Positions 27,478 through 35,337 of a stretch of DNA of 64,000 nt are shown piece after piece. The stretch spans positions 165,587 to 229,586 of the forward strand of contig DASRFR010000049.1 in assembly GCA_035651455.1 (NCBI GenBank), written 5' to 3'. Position 1 is the first letter of the stretch. Each line of letters opens with the position of its first letter. Origin of the DNA: DASRFR01 sp035651455. Its GTDB lineage: Bacteria > Acidobacteriota > Terriglobia > Terriglobales > Acidobacteriaceae. Position numbers and translations under genes: made by a program. The notes beneath the pieces were generated by a model that made no database searches, was not told the DNA's origin, and saw only the letters and a list, made by a program, of their open reading frames with translations.

Positions 27478-28224
27478 GTGAACGCCGACGCCCTGCGCAA
27501 ATTGTTTGACCAGGTTCGCAAGCGCGAACTGTCTCCCGATGAAGCTGTGGAGCGGCTTCGCCATCTGCCGTTCGAGGACCTTGGATTCGCCAAGATCGAT
27601 CATCACCGCGCGCTTCGCGTCGGCATCCCGGAAGTCATCTTCGGCGAGGGCAAAGCCCCAGCCCACCTGGCGCAGATTTTTGCCCGGCTGGCGAAACACG
27701 GCGGAAATGTGCTGGCCACTCGCGCCGACAAGAAGCAATACGCGGCGGTTCGCAAGCAGGTACGGCGCGCCGAATATCACCAGGCCGCCCGCGCCATCGT
27801 CTTGCGCGCCAATACCCAGAAGTATGGCAAAGGGAAGATTGCCGTGGTTTCCGCCGGGACCAGCGACATCCCGGTCGCCGAGGAAGCGGCTGTCACGGCA
27901 GAAATCATGGGCAACGACGTGGTGCACGTTTACGACGTGGGAGTGGCCGGCATTCACCGCCTTCTCGCCAACCGCCATATTCTTGCCGACGCCCGCGTGA
28001 TCATCGTCTGCGCCGGCATGGAAGGCGCTCTGCCCAGCGTCGTCGGCGGACTGGTCGGTGTCCCGGTCATCGCCGTGCCCACGAGCATCGGTTACGGTGC
28101 AGCGTTCAAAGGCCTTGCCGCACTGCTGGGAATGATGAACTCCTGTGCTTCGAACGTCACGGTTGTGAATATTGATAACGGTTTCGGAGCGGGCTACGTG
28201 GCGTCGTTAATCAATCGCCAATAA
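27478..28224 (+). CDS. larB: Nickel-pincer cofactor biosynthesis protein LarB
   Basis: This 248-aa protein matches LarB, a carboxylase/hydrolase acting on nicotinic acid adenine dinucleotide in synthesis of the nickel-pincer nucleotide. That cofactor serves lactate racemase and related racemases and epimerases. Family signatures are seen in AVVSAGTSDIPVAEEA, CAGMEGALPSVVGGL and PTSIGYGAAFKGLAALLGMMNSC. The GTG at 27478 is chosen because the 61 codons upstream are not LarB-like and the resulting length fits the family. No larC, larE or larA gene is in the window. Confidence 0.9.
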   Translation: MNADALRKLFDQVRKRELSPDEAVERLRHLPFEDLGFAKIDHHRALRVGIPEVIFGEGKAPAHLAQIFARLAKHGGNVLATRADKKQYAAVRKQVRRAEYHQAARAIVLRANTQKYGKGKIAVVSAGTSDIPVAEEAAVTAEIMGNDVVHVYDVGVAGIHRLLANRHILADARVIIVCAGMEGALPSVVGGLVGVPVIAVPTSIGYGAAFKGLAALLGMMNSCASNVTVVNIDNGFGAGYVASLINRQ

Positions 28225-28258
28225 ATGGGCAACCACTTCGCGCCGTGGTTTTCGCCCG

Positions 28259-28286
28259 AAAAAAAAGGCACGGCCGAAGCCGTGCC
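28259..28286 (-). terminator. Rho-independent terminator of the BON gene
   Basis: The 8-bp perfect stem GGCACGGC / GCCGTGCC with loop CGAA (28267-28286) is followed on the minus strand by eight T residues (A-tract 28259-28266). It lies 20 bp past the stop of the minus-strand BON gene. The larB gene converges on it from the other side. Confidence 0.85.
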
Positions 28287-28305
28287 ACGAGGAGGAGTTC
28301 AACTC

Positions 28306-29079
28306 TTACATTCCTGGATTGTCGTTCTTATCCACCGTCAAATGGTTTTCCACGCTGAAGGCACCCGGTACGCTGTTGACCCGGATACCCGCAATGGTCT
28401 TGTCCATTTCGTTCTCCACCGTGCCGTACAGGCTGATATGCCCGTTGTTCACGATGATGCGAATCGGACGCGCCGGATCAGTCGCATACTTGCCCAACAC
28501 CGAGTCGCCGTAGATGGCGCGTGTCGCGCGAACCCGAAGGCTGTCATCGAACAGTGACGTCGGCAGCACCTTGATGTTATCCACTACGTCTTTGACCCCG
28601 GGCATGCGGTTGACAATCGCAAGCGCCGTGTCGCGGCCCACATCGTTGTAGGTTTCGCTGCCCACTGTCACCACACCGTCCTTAACCGAGAGCGTGTAAT
28701 AGTTAAACGCGTTGTCGTAGTAGCCGATGCGGTCGTAAAACAGCTTCTTCGCCAGTTGCTCGTGCAGTTGCGGGTCGGGTACGTTGGCTCCGGCAACCTC
28801 GATCAGGTTGCGCACGCCCTGCACGTCCTTCATCTTGCGAACCTTTTTACCGGCATCGAGTTTGTCCTGATACAGGTCGACGGTGCCGGTCAGGGTCACG
28901 ATGCCATCCTCGACACTGGACTGAACCTTATCGAATTGCTTCTTGTCCTGCAGTTGATGGGTGACCGTCTGCTGGATCGTGACATCGTTCCGGGCCGCGC
29001 TGGATGGCTGCGCCATCAGGCCCACGCTCAACAATGTCACCGACAGCATCGCGGAGAATAATTTCAATAATTTCTTCAT
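28306..29079 (-). CDS. Exported BON-domain protein
   Basis: This is a protein of about 257 aa with a signal peptide (MKKLLKLFSAMLSVTLLSVGLMAQ) and three BON domains in a row (roughly residues 30-97, 105-180 and 185-257). Recurrent hallmarks are GIVTLTGTVD, GVVTVGSETYND and GHISLYGTVENEMDK. BON domains bind phospholipid membranes and occur in periplasmic and osmotically induced proteins such as OsmY. The start at 29079 is chosen to give a normal signal peptide. Met codons 4 and 6 residues upstream are alternatives. A strong terminator follows the gene. Confidence 0.88.
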   Translation of the reverse strand: MKKLLKLFSAMLSVTLLSVGLMAQPSSAARNDVTIQQTVTHQLQDKKQFDKVQSSVEDGIVTLTGTVDLYQDKLDAGKKVRKMKDVQGVRNLIEVAGANVPDPQLHEQLAKKLFYDRIGYYDNAFNYYTLSVKDGVVTVGSETYNDVGRDTALAIVNRMPGVKDVVDNIKVLPTSLFDDSLRVRATRAIYGDSVLGKYATDPARPIRIIVNNGHISLYGTVENEMDKTIAGIRVNSVPGAFSVENHLTVDKNDNPGM

Positions 29080-29113
29080 AATGTCTACCATCCTCAACCG
29101 TGATTTAACTGAT

Positions 29114-29123
29114 TAACCGGTTA
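29114..29123. promoter_or_regulatory. Candidate operator upstream of the BON gene
   Basis: The perfect 10-bp palindrome TAACCGGTTA sits in an AT-rich stretch 35 bp upstream of the BON gene start. Flanking TTAACT and AGTTAA segments extend the symmetry imperfectly. It may bind a TetR-like or similar dimeric regulator. This is only a pattern and no regulator gene is adjacent. Confidence 0.35.
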
Positions 29124-29283
29124 GTTAATTAAATAGATGCAGGGTCGGGGTAGCAGGATGCACAGGTAAGTAGATGTTCGTCCGGGAGACTTAAGTCCCG
29201 GAGAATGTGGCGGATGCCGGGCTCGTCCCAACCCTACGCTAGGTAGCCGCTCCAGCGTTTGCGGACGGCGAGCTTGACGCGGG

Positions 29284-29598
29284 TCAGCGGGCGCGGGTTG
29301 CCGGCAGGCCGACTCCCCACACCGGGCTGGTGACGCTGATTCTCTCGAAATTCGAAATGATCGCCTTTGCCCGAGGCATCGCGCTCTTCACGGCGGGTAA
29401 AGACAGGGACGCGTCATGGCTCGTCTGGCTGTCCCATACTTCGGTTACCCAGATCGCATTTTCATCGGCAGCGTCCTTGGCGACCACATAGCTGAGGCAT
29501 CCGCGCATATCGGCTGCGCTCTCCTTCAAGATTGCGATCATTTCATCGCGCTTGCCGGGAACAAGGGTTATCTTCCCAATCATTCCCCACATCCGCAA
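29284..29598 (-). CDS. Antibiotic biosynthesis monooxygenase (ABM) domain protein
   Basis: This 104-aa protein has a ferredoxin-like ABM fold. It shows GKITLVPGKRDEMIAIL, the CLSYVVAKDAADENAIWVTEVW central sheet, and a helix with SLPAVKSAMPRA. ABM proteins include cofactor-free quinol monooxygenases and dimeric heme-degrading relatives; the substrate here is unknown. Start codons at Met1, Met3 or Met6 are all possible. It stands between the BON gene and the adenosine-specific-kinase family gene without close coupling. Confidence 0.85.
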   Translation of the reverse strand: MRMWGMIGKITLVPGKRDEMIAILKESAADMRGCLSYVVAKDAADENAIWVTEVWDSQTSHDASLSLPAVKSAMPRAKAIISNFERISVTSPVWGVGLPATRAR

Positions 29599-29712
29599 TC
29601 CTCCCGCAATCAGCCAGGGCGGACGCCAGCGTCACCATCGCAAGCTGTTGAAAAAATGTCCGTCGATCCGTTTGCACCGGGTTTCTCCCGCTTGGTTCCC
29701 ATCCGCCCATCC

Positions 29713-30198
29713 CTAACGCTTGTAGCCGATCTTTCTCAGGAATTCCTTGCGCGTGTTTACGTCGGCCGGGCCCTCCACACCTTTGGGCGAACTTCCGTCG
29801 ACCACTCCGATGACCCCACAACCCTGCTCGGTATTCGCCAGGATGAGCTGCACCGGATTGGCCGTGGCACAGAAAATCGAGCACACCTCCGGCACGTTCT
29901 GCAGCACGTTCAGCAAATTGATGGGATAAGCGTTGCGTACGACCAGCACAAACATGTGGCCTGCCGCCGCGGCTTGCGCGTTGCGGATAGCCATCTTGCG
30001 CAACTCCTCGTCATTGCCTTCGGCCCGCGTAAGGCATGGACCGGAAGCCTCGTTGAAGGCCATCCCGAATTTCGCCTGCGGCACGGTGTTCACCACCGCT
30101 TCATAGATATCCTCTACGCTTTTGATGAAATGGGTCTGTCCCACAATGATGTTGCAGTCCTCGGGAAACTCCATTGCGACGGCTTTGAATTCAATCAT
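29713..30198 (-). CDS. Adenosine-specific kinase family protein (DUF355)
   Basis: This 161-aa protein matches the small family first known from Archaea. Its opening is MIEFKAVAMEFPEDCNIIVGQTHF, with a central KFGMAFNEASGPCLTRAEGND and a late GVIGVVDGSSPKGVE. Named members are reported to bind nucleosides and have been called adenosine-specific kinases, but the activity is weakly characterised. Its start overlaps the stop of the upstream HEAT-repeat gene by 8 bp, so the two are probably translated from one transcript. The link between the two products is unknown. Confidence 0.85.
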   Translation of the reverse strand: MIEFKAVAMEFPEDCNIIVGQTHFIKSVEDIYEAVVNTVPQAKFGMAFNEASGPCLTRAEGNDEELRKMAIRNAQAAAAGHMFVLVVRNAYPINLLNVLQNVPEVCSIFCATANPVQLILANTEQGCGVIGVVDGSSPKGVEGPADVNTRKEFLRKIGYKR

Positions 30199-31138
30199 GG
30201 TGTGTCTCTCGCGTCGGGCGGGTATTATTTTTTCTTTTGCGTTTGTGTGCCGCCGCCATGTCCAGCAAATGCAGAGTAGTCGCCGCGGCGGTATAGCGAA
30301 CTGTCGGAGTGTCGTCTGACATGGCCAGTTCCACCGGCTCCAACAGCGACGGATCGCCGCGATGCGCCAGTGCTTCTAGCGCCGAGGTGCGCACCACCCA
30401 GTCCTTATCGTGTCCCGCCGCGTTCGCGAGTGCCTTGCCGCTCGCGGGATCGGGATCGCTGGCCAATACCTTCGCTGCAGCCGCGCGCACAGGATTTTGA
30501 TTATTCTTGCTCAGCACTCGATAGGCTTGCCAGCCTATGCCCGCATACGGGATAAATCCGATCGCCTCCTCGAAACCCAGCTGTGCCATTTTTTTGGGAT
30601 CCTTCATGGCGGCGGTCCCTTGCGCGATCATGCCTTCATTGGTTTTGCGCTCACCGGTCAGGATCTCGTAATAGACTTCGTACCCCGCATCGTCGTGCAT
30701 GCTCTGCAGGGCATGCGCCGCCGCCAGCACAACCGAGGGTTCCGTGTCGGAAAGGACCTCTTTCAGCCTGGGAATACTGCCGGTGGCTTTCATCTCGCCC
30801 AGCGCCGTGGCAGCCGCTGTTCGCAGTTCGGCCTTCTGGTCGCTCAACGCGCGGAGTGCCATGCCTTCCGCCGTGCGGTTGTGGGTGATGAGTCCCAGAA
30901 CCTGGATTGCACTCACGCGTTCGGAAGTCTTGTCGTCTTTGGCGGCGCTGCGAAGCAGGCCCCAGGCGGTTGCCGCGGGATTGTCCGGCAGGGCCGGAGG
31001 TTTCGTCGACGCCGGCGCCGTCTGCGATGTTTGCCCGCCGTTCTGGGCAGCCTGAGGCGTGGATTGAGACTCTTGTCCCGCAAGTGCGGAACAGAGTAGT
31101 AGCAGGGCAACCAGTGGATATGGCGGTGACGAAATCAT
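30191..31138 (-). CDS. Exported HEAT-repeat protein
   Basis: This 315-aa protein has a signal peptide (MISSPPYPLVALLLLCSALAGQ) and a Gln/Ser/Pro-rich linker. HEAT repeats follow from about residue 60. Clear units contain SAIQVLGLITHNRTAEGMALRAL, ELRTAAATALGEMKATGSIPRLKEVL and SVVLAAAHALQSM, with a second set after a membrane-like insertion (EEAIGFIPYAGIGWQAYRVL). The end is a basic KRKRKNN-type tail. HEAT repeats mediate protein interaction in the periplasm or at the envelope; no enzyme site is seen. A good AGGAGA site precedes the start at 31138. Confidence 0.8.
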   Translation of the reverse strand: MISSPPYPLVALLLLCSALAGQESQSTPQAAQNGGQTSQTAPASTKPPALPDNPAATAWGLLRSAAKDDKTSERVSAIQVLGLITHNRTAEGMALRALSDQKAELRTAAATALGEMKATGSIPRLKEVLSDTEPSVVLAAAHALQSMHDDAGYEVYYEILTGERKTNEGMIAQGTAAMKDPKKMAQLGFEEAIGFIPYAGIGWQAYRVLSKNNQNPVRAAAAKVLASDPDPASGKALANAAGHDKDWVVRTSALEALAHRGDPSLLEPVELAMSDDTPTVRYTAAATTLHLLDMAAAHKRKRKNNTRPTRETHHD

Positions 31139-31172
31139 AGTTCTCCTGATGTGCCACTCTGCCGGCCGCGAG

Positions 31173-32543
31173 CTACGCCCTGCGACGCGCGTGCGTTTTG
31201 CTGTTCTTGTGAGTAGGCCGTCCCGCTCGCTTCGATTCTGCGGATCGCTTGCCCGGGAACACGCGTGCGAAAATCGCGTCGATATTTCGCAGTTGCCGCT
31301 GTAAATCGAACGCCCGATCAATCTGCTGGCGCGGCACCCGGGAGGAGATCTCGCGGTCTTCCGCGATCAGCTTGCGAAAGTTCAGCCCTTCCTTCCACGC
31401 CCGCATGGCGTGCTTCTGCACCAGTCGGTATGCGTCCTCGCGCGACACGCCGTTTTCTACCAGGTCTAGTAACAGTTGGCCGCTGAACACCAGCCCGCGG
31501 GTGCTGTTCAGATTTTCCAGCATGCGCTCGGGATATACGAACATGGTTTCGATGATGTTGACCGTCTTATTCAGCAGGTAATCGACCAGGGTCGTCGAAT
31601 CCGGCAAGATTACGCGCTCCACCGAGGAGTGGGATATGTCGCGCTCGTGCCAGAGGGCAACGTTTTCGAAGCCGGCCTGGGCGTTGGACCGTACCACCCG
31701 CGCCAGTCCGCTGATCTGTTCGAGGGTCACCGGGTTGCGTTTGTGCGGCATGGCCGACGAACCCTTCTGCTTCTCGCTGAAGAATTCCTCGACCTCGCGA
31801 ACCTCGGTGCGCTGCAGGTGGCGCAGTTCGGTGGCGATCTTATCCAGGGTGCATGCGATCACCGCCAGCGTCGCCAGGTAATTGGCGTGCCGGTCGCGCT
31901 GAATCACCTGCGAACTGACCGCGGCCGCCTTTAGCCCTAAGCGTTGACAGATCTTTTCCTCGAGCGCAGGGGTAAGATGTGCGAACGTCCCCACCGCCCC
32001 GGAAAACTTCCCGACGCGCATATCTTCGGCGGCGCTGCGGAAGCGCGCAATATCCCGCTGCACCTCCGAATACCAGTTCGCCAGTTTGAAGCCAAACGTG
32101 ATGGGCTCGGCATGAATCCCGTGCGTGCGGCCTACCATGGGAGTGTCTTTGAAATCCCAGGCGCGGCGCATCAGCGCGTCCGACAGGCGTTCCAGGTCTT
32201 CGGCGACGATGCCGGAGGCCTCCCGGATCAGCAGCGCCTGCGCGGTATCCACCACGTCATTAGAAGTAAGGCCGTAGTGGAACCAGCGCGCGTCCGGACC
32301 CACGATCTCGGCCACCGCCGTGGTGAAGGCGATCACATCGTGGCGCACTTCCGCCTCGATCTCCTGGATTCGCGAAAGATTAAAATCGGCACGCTCGCGG
32401 ATCGCCTTAGCGGCGGCCTTCGGCACCAGGCCGGCCTCGGCCAGCGTCGTGGTAGCAGCCACCTCCACTGCCAGCCAGGTGCGGAATCGGTTCTCTTCAC
32501 TCCAGATGCGCGCCATCTCCGGACGCGTATAGCGAGGGATCAC
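31173..32543 (-). CDS. purB: Adenylosuccinate lyase
   Basis: This 456-aa enzyme of the fumarase/aspartase superfamily cleaves SAICAR and adenylosuccinate in purine synthesis. The superfamily signature SSAMPHKRNP is at residues 262-271, and the general acid His141 lies in MVGRTHGIHAEP. Other blocks are GLTSNDVVDTAQ and the QRDRHANYL region. The C-terminal 25 residues are unusually basic (KRSAESKRAGRPTHKNSK) and probably disordered. The start at 32543 gives MIPRYTRPEMARIW, the family N-terminus. Confidence 0.96.
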   Translation of the reverse strand: MIPRYTRPEMARIWSEENRFRTWLAVEVAATTTLAEAGLVPKAAAKAIRERADFNLSRIQEIEAEVRHDVIAFTTAVAEIVGPDARWFHYGLTSNDVVDTAQALLIREASGIVAEDLERLSDALMRRAWDFKDTPMVGRTHGIHAEPITFGFKLANWYSEVQRDIARFRSAAEDMRVGKFSGAVGTFAHLTPALEEKICQRLGLKAAAVSSQVIQRDRHANYLATLAVIACTLDKIATELRHLQRTEVREVEEFFSEKQKGSSAMPHKRNPVTLEQISGLARVVRSNAQAGFENVALWHERDISHSSVERVILPDSTTLVDYLLNKTVNIIETMFVYPERMLENLNSTRGLVFSGQLLLDLVENGVSREDAYRLVQKHAMRAWKEGLNFRKLIAEDREISSRVPRQQIDRAFDLQRQLRNIDAIFARVFPGKRSAESKRAGRPTHKNSKTHARRRA

Positions 32544-32805
32544 GGGAGCCGTCTCCGGTTCTGCAGAAATGTGGGACTAGGGATTCTAAAGGAGCACCGC
32601 CGCGCTTGTCAGTCGAATTGCAGCGCGAACTCCAGCCACCGGGTGCGCGCGTTGCGGATTGCAGTGTGATCGGCAGGGAAGCGGCGCGCAAAGGCGGGAG
32701 CTTCGCCCGTAACCTGCTGTTGCTGTGGATGGTGCGGACGTTCGGGGCGCGTACTTCCCCTGCGGTCTATGTCGTGTTACGATATACGAACTCGATTATG
32801 GTCTT

Positions 32806-32829
32806 GATACGATATAATCGTATCGCATG
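32806..32829 (+). promoter_or_regulatory. Operator-promoter with apparent leaderless start
   Basis: A perfect 19-bp inverted repeat GATACGAT-ATA-ATCGTATC (32806-32824) contains a TATAAT -10 box at 32813-32818. The ATG of the MarR gene follows at 32827, just where transcription should begin. No Shine-Dalgarno sequence lies before it. The partial half-site TACGATATA is repeated upstream at 32779-32787. The layout suggests autorepression by blocking RNA polymerase at the -10 element. Confidence 0.6.
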
Positions 32830-33297
32830 GAAAATCTTACGATAAGCGATTATCAATCCTTAGCTGAGCTTCGCTACCAGATCCGGCGTTACTTGCACTT
32901 CAGTGAACACGCCGCGCGCGCCGGGGGCCTCGAGGCGCGCCAGTACCAGTTGATGCTGGCTATCAAGGGCCTGCCCAATCACCTGCGTCCCCGCATCGGC
33001 GACCTGGCCGAGCAGATGCAGATCCAGCACCACAGCACGGTCGAGTTGGTAAACCGCCTGGCCGCGGGCGGCTTCGTCCGGCGGCAACGCAGCGGCGAGG
33101 ACCGCCGTGAAGTGCTCCTGGCGCTCACCCCCAAGGGCGAAAAGGTCCTCCGCGAACTGGCCCTCCATCACAAGCACGAAATGCAAAACGCCGGCCCAGC
33201 CCTGTTGCGTGCTTTGCGGCGCGTTCTGCACGGCGGCAAAGCATCCGACGAAGCGCGCGGCGATGATGCATCTTCCCGGCGCAGGAGAACAAGTTAA
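32827..33297 (+). CDS. MarR family transcriptional regulator
   Basis: This 156-aa protein has MarR architecture. An N-terminal helical region (DYQSLAELRYQIRRYLHFSEHAARAGG) is followed by a winged HTH with RIGDLAEQMQIQHHSTVELVNRLAAGGF and a wing with RQRSGEDRREVLLALTPKG. The C-terminus is a basic Ser/Arg-rich tail. The start coincides with the predicted transcription start and lies just after a 19-bp palindrome. Only 3 bp separate its stop from the first ClC gene, so it most likely controls the chloride-transport pair. Its ligand is not evident. Confidence 0.9.
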   Translation: MENLTISDYQSLAELRYQIRRYLHFSEHAARAGGLEARQYQLMLAIKGLPNHLRPRIGDLAEQMQIQHHSTVELVNRLAAGGFVRRQRSGEDRREVLLALTPKGEKVLRELALHHKHEMQNAGPALLRALRRVLHGGKASDEARGDDASSRRRRTS

Positions 33298-33300
33298 CGC

Positions 33301-35145
33301 ATGACCGAGACGATTTCCGAGACCACCACCGCCGACTCGCATTCCTCGCGCCCCGCGCGGGGCAGTCACCACACCGGCCGCGGACATCGCCTGGCTTCCC
33401 GCATGCTTCACCTCTCGCTCCTGGGCATAGTGGTCGGCATTGCTGGCGGCCTGGTCGCGGAAGGCTTGCTGAGAACCATTAATTTCTTTTCCAACCTGTG
33501 CTTTTACGGCGTAGCGAGTTCGGCTTACCTGCCGCCGAACCTCGCTCCGCATCGCTGGTGGTTTCCTCTGCTTCCCGCAGCCGGCGGACTTATTGTCGGC
33601 CTCTTGATCCACTATTTCTCACCCGAGATCAAGGGCGACGGCATTCCCGAAGCCATGTCGGTGGCCCTCACCAACCGCAGCATCGTTAAGCCACGTGTCA
33701 GCTTTTTCAAGCCGCTGAGTGCGGCTATCACCGTGGGCACGGGCGGACCCTTCGGCGCAGAAGGCCCCATTATCCAGACGGGCGCGGCTTTGGGCTCACT
33801 GCTCAGCCAGTTCATCCCCTCTTCTCCCGCCGAAAGGCGCACGCTGCTGGCGTGTGGCGCCGCCGCGGGCCTGGCAGCCGTCTTCAAGACACCCTTTGCC
33901 GGCGTCATGATGGCGGTAGAATTGCTCGTATTCGAGTTTCGTGCCCGCTCCTTCGTTCCCATTGCGCTGGCCTCAGCGACCGGCACCATGGTGGCCATGG
34001 GATTTCGCGGCGCGGCGCCGGTGTTCCCGGTGGATACCGCCTATCACTTTCATCCCCTGGAATTGCCCTTCTTCGTTTTGCTGGGCGTCATTTGCGCGGC
34101 CCTCGCATGGCTCATGACGCGCACTCTCTACTTCTCGGAAGATTTCTTTGAAAACGTGAAGCTCTGGTTTCCCGTGATTCCCGCGATCGGCGGTCTCATG
34201 GTGGGCCTGATCTCGATGTTTCGCCCGGAGGTTTTCGGTACCGGCTACGCGGTGATCGCCGATCTCTTGTCGCACCCGCATCCCTTGCGGGAACTGGTTT
34301 CTATCGGCTTTGCCAAACTGCTGGCCTTCGGTGCCGCGTTGGGTTCGGGCGCTTCCGGAGGCACATTTGCTCCCGCACTGATGATCGGCGGGAGCCTGGG
34401 CGCAGCCTACGGGTCGCTGATGCACATGTTTTTGCCGAGCGCCTCCACTATCGGACTCTATGGAACGGTGGCGACCGCGGCTCTGTTCGGCAGCCTTTAT
34501 CGCGCGACCCCCAGCGCCATTCTCTTCATGCTGGAGGTGACCGGAGCCTGGAATGCCATTCTGCCGGTGTTCCTGGTCGCCGTGGTGGCCGACCTCTTCG
34601 GGCACTTCTTCATGCGCAACACCATCAACACGGAGCGCCTGGTTCGCCGGGGAACGCTGGTGCCTGATGCTTACGAGATCGACGCCATGAAGATGCTTCG
34701 CGTCCGCGACATCATGAATCCCGACGTCGACACGGTCAACGCTCACAGCAAGGTTCGCGATTTCCTGGCCGCGGTGGCCAATCACGAATCGGTTCCGGTG
34801 GTGGATGAGAAAGATCGCGTCAGCGGCATCCTGTATCGCCGGGAACTGCTGGCGGCCTCGCCCGACGCCACCGCCGGCTCGCTGGCGCATCGCGAGTATC
34901 CCCACGCCTATACCGACGAAATCGTGCACGACGTGGCGCGCCGCTTTCTGGACGGCAATTATGGGCGCTGCGTAATTCTTGACAGCCAGACGGGTGAACT
35001 CGCCGGTATGCTGACGGCCTTCGACGTCTTGAAAGCGAAAAACTGGGAGCTTATGCAAGAGATGCCTGAGCCAAGCCGCCTGGCAGGCACTTCTCTCCTC
35101 CGCTTCGGAAATTCCAATGGACCAGGCGGTGTGGGGAAGGGTTGA
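33301..35145 (+). CDS. ClC family chloride channel/transporter with CBS domains (first copy)
   Basis: This 614-aa protein has the ClC membrane core. The selectivity-filter motifs are KGDGIPEAM (GSGIP-type, residues 112-116), GAEGPIIQTG with the gating glutamate at E154, and GSGASGGTFAPAL. A CBS pair follows (about residues 467-600). The residue matching the internal proton glutamate of E. coli ClcA (E203) appears to be Leu208 (AVELLVFEF). The position of its Tyr445 reads Asn (NTINTERL). On family knowledge this favours a chloride channel or an uncoupled carrier rather than a strict Cl-/H+ exchanger. It is the first of two adjacent ClC genes behind a MarR regulator. Confidence 0.9.
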   Translation: MTETISETTTADSHSSRPARGSHHTGRGHRLASRMLHLSLLGIVVGIAGGLVAEGLLRTINFFSNLCFYGVASSAYLPPNLAPHRWWFPLLPAAGGLIVGLLIHYFSPEIKGDGIPEAMSVALTNRSIVKPRVSFFKPLSAAITVGTGGPFGAEGPIIQTGAALGSLLSQFIPSSPAERRTLLACGAAAGLAAVFKTPFAGVMMAVELLVFEFRARSFVPIALASATGTMVAMGFRGAAPVFPVDTAYHFHPLELPFFVLLGVICAALAWLMTRTLYFSEDFFENVKLWFPVIPAIGGLMVGLISMFRPEVFGTGYAVIADLLSHPHPLRELVSIGFAKLLAFGAALGSGASGGTFAPALMIGGSLGAAYGSLMHMFLPSASTIGLYGTVATAALFGSLYRATPSAILFMLEVTGAWNAILPVFLVAVVADLFGHFFMRNTINTERLVRRGTLVPDAYEIDAMKMLRVRDIMNPDVDTVNAHSKVRDFLAAVANHESVPVVDEKDRVSGILYRRELLAASPDATAGSLAHREYPHAYTDEIVHDVARRFLDGNYGRCVILDSQTGELAGMLTAFDVLKAKNWELMQEMPEPSRLAGTSLLRFGNSNGPGGVGKG

Positions 35146-35337
35146 AGCAACACATAGCGGGCACTGATCGTAGTACGACATAAGTAACGGGACCGGCCAG
35201 ACTGGCATCCAACCATCGACTGTGGCGCTCCAGTTCGAGCGCAGTAGTCCCGCTTCGGCATTCCCGCCGGGCGGCAGGTTCGTGATGCCACGCCCAGCTT
35301 GGTCATCGCGGGCCCCACTCGTCGAAAGGGGGACTGC

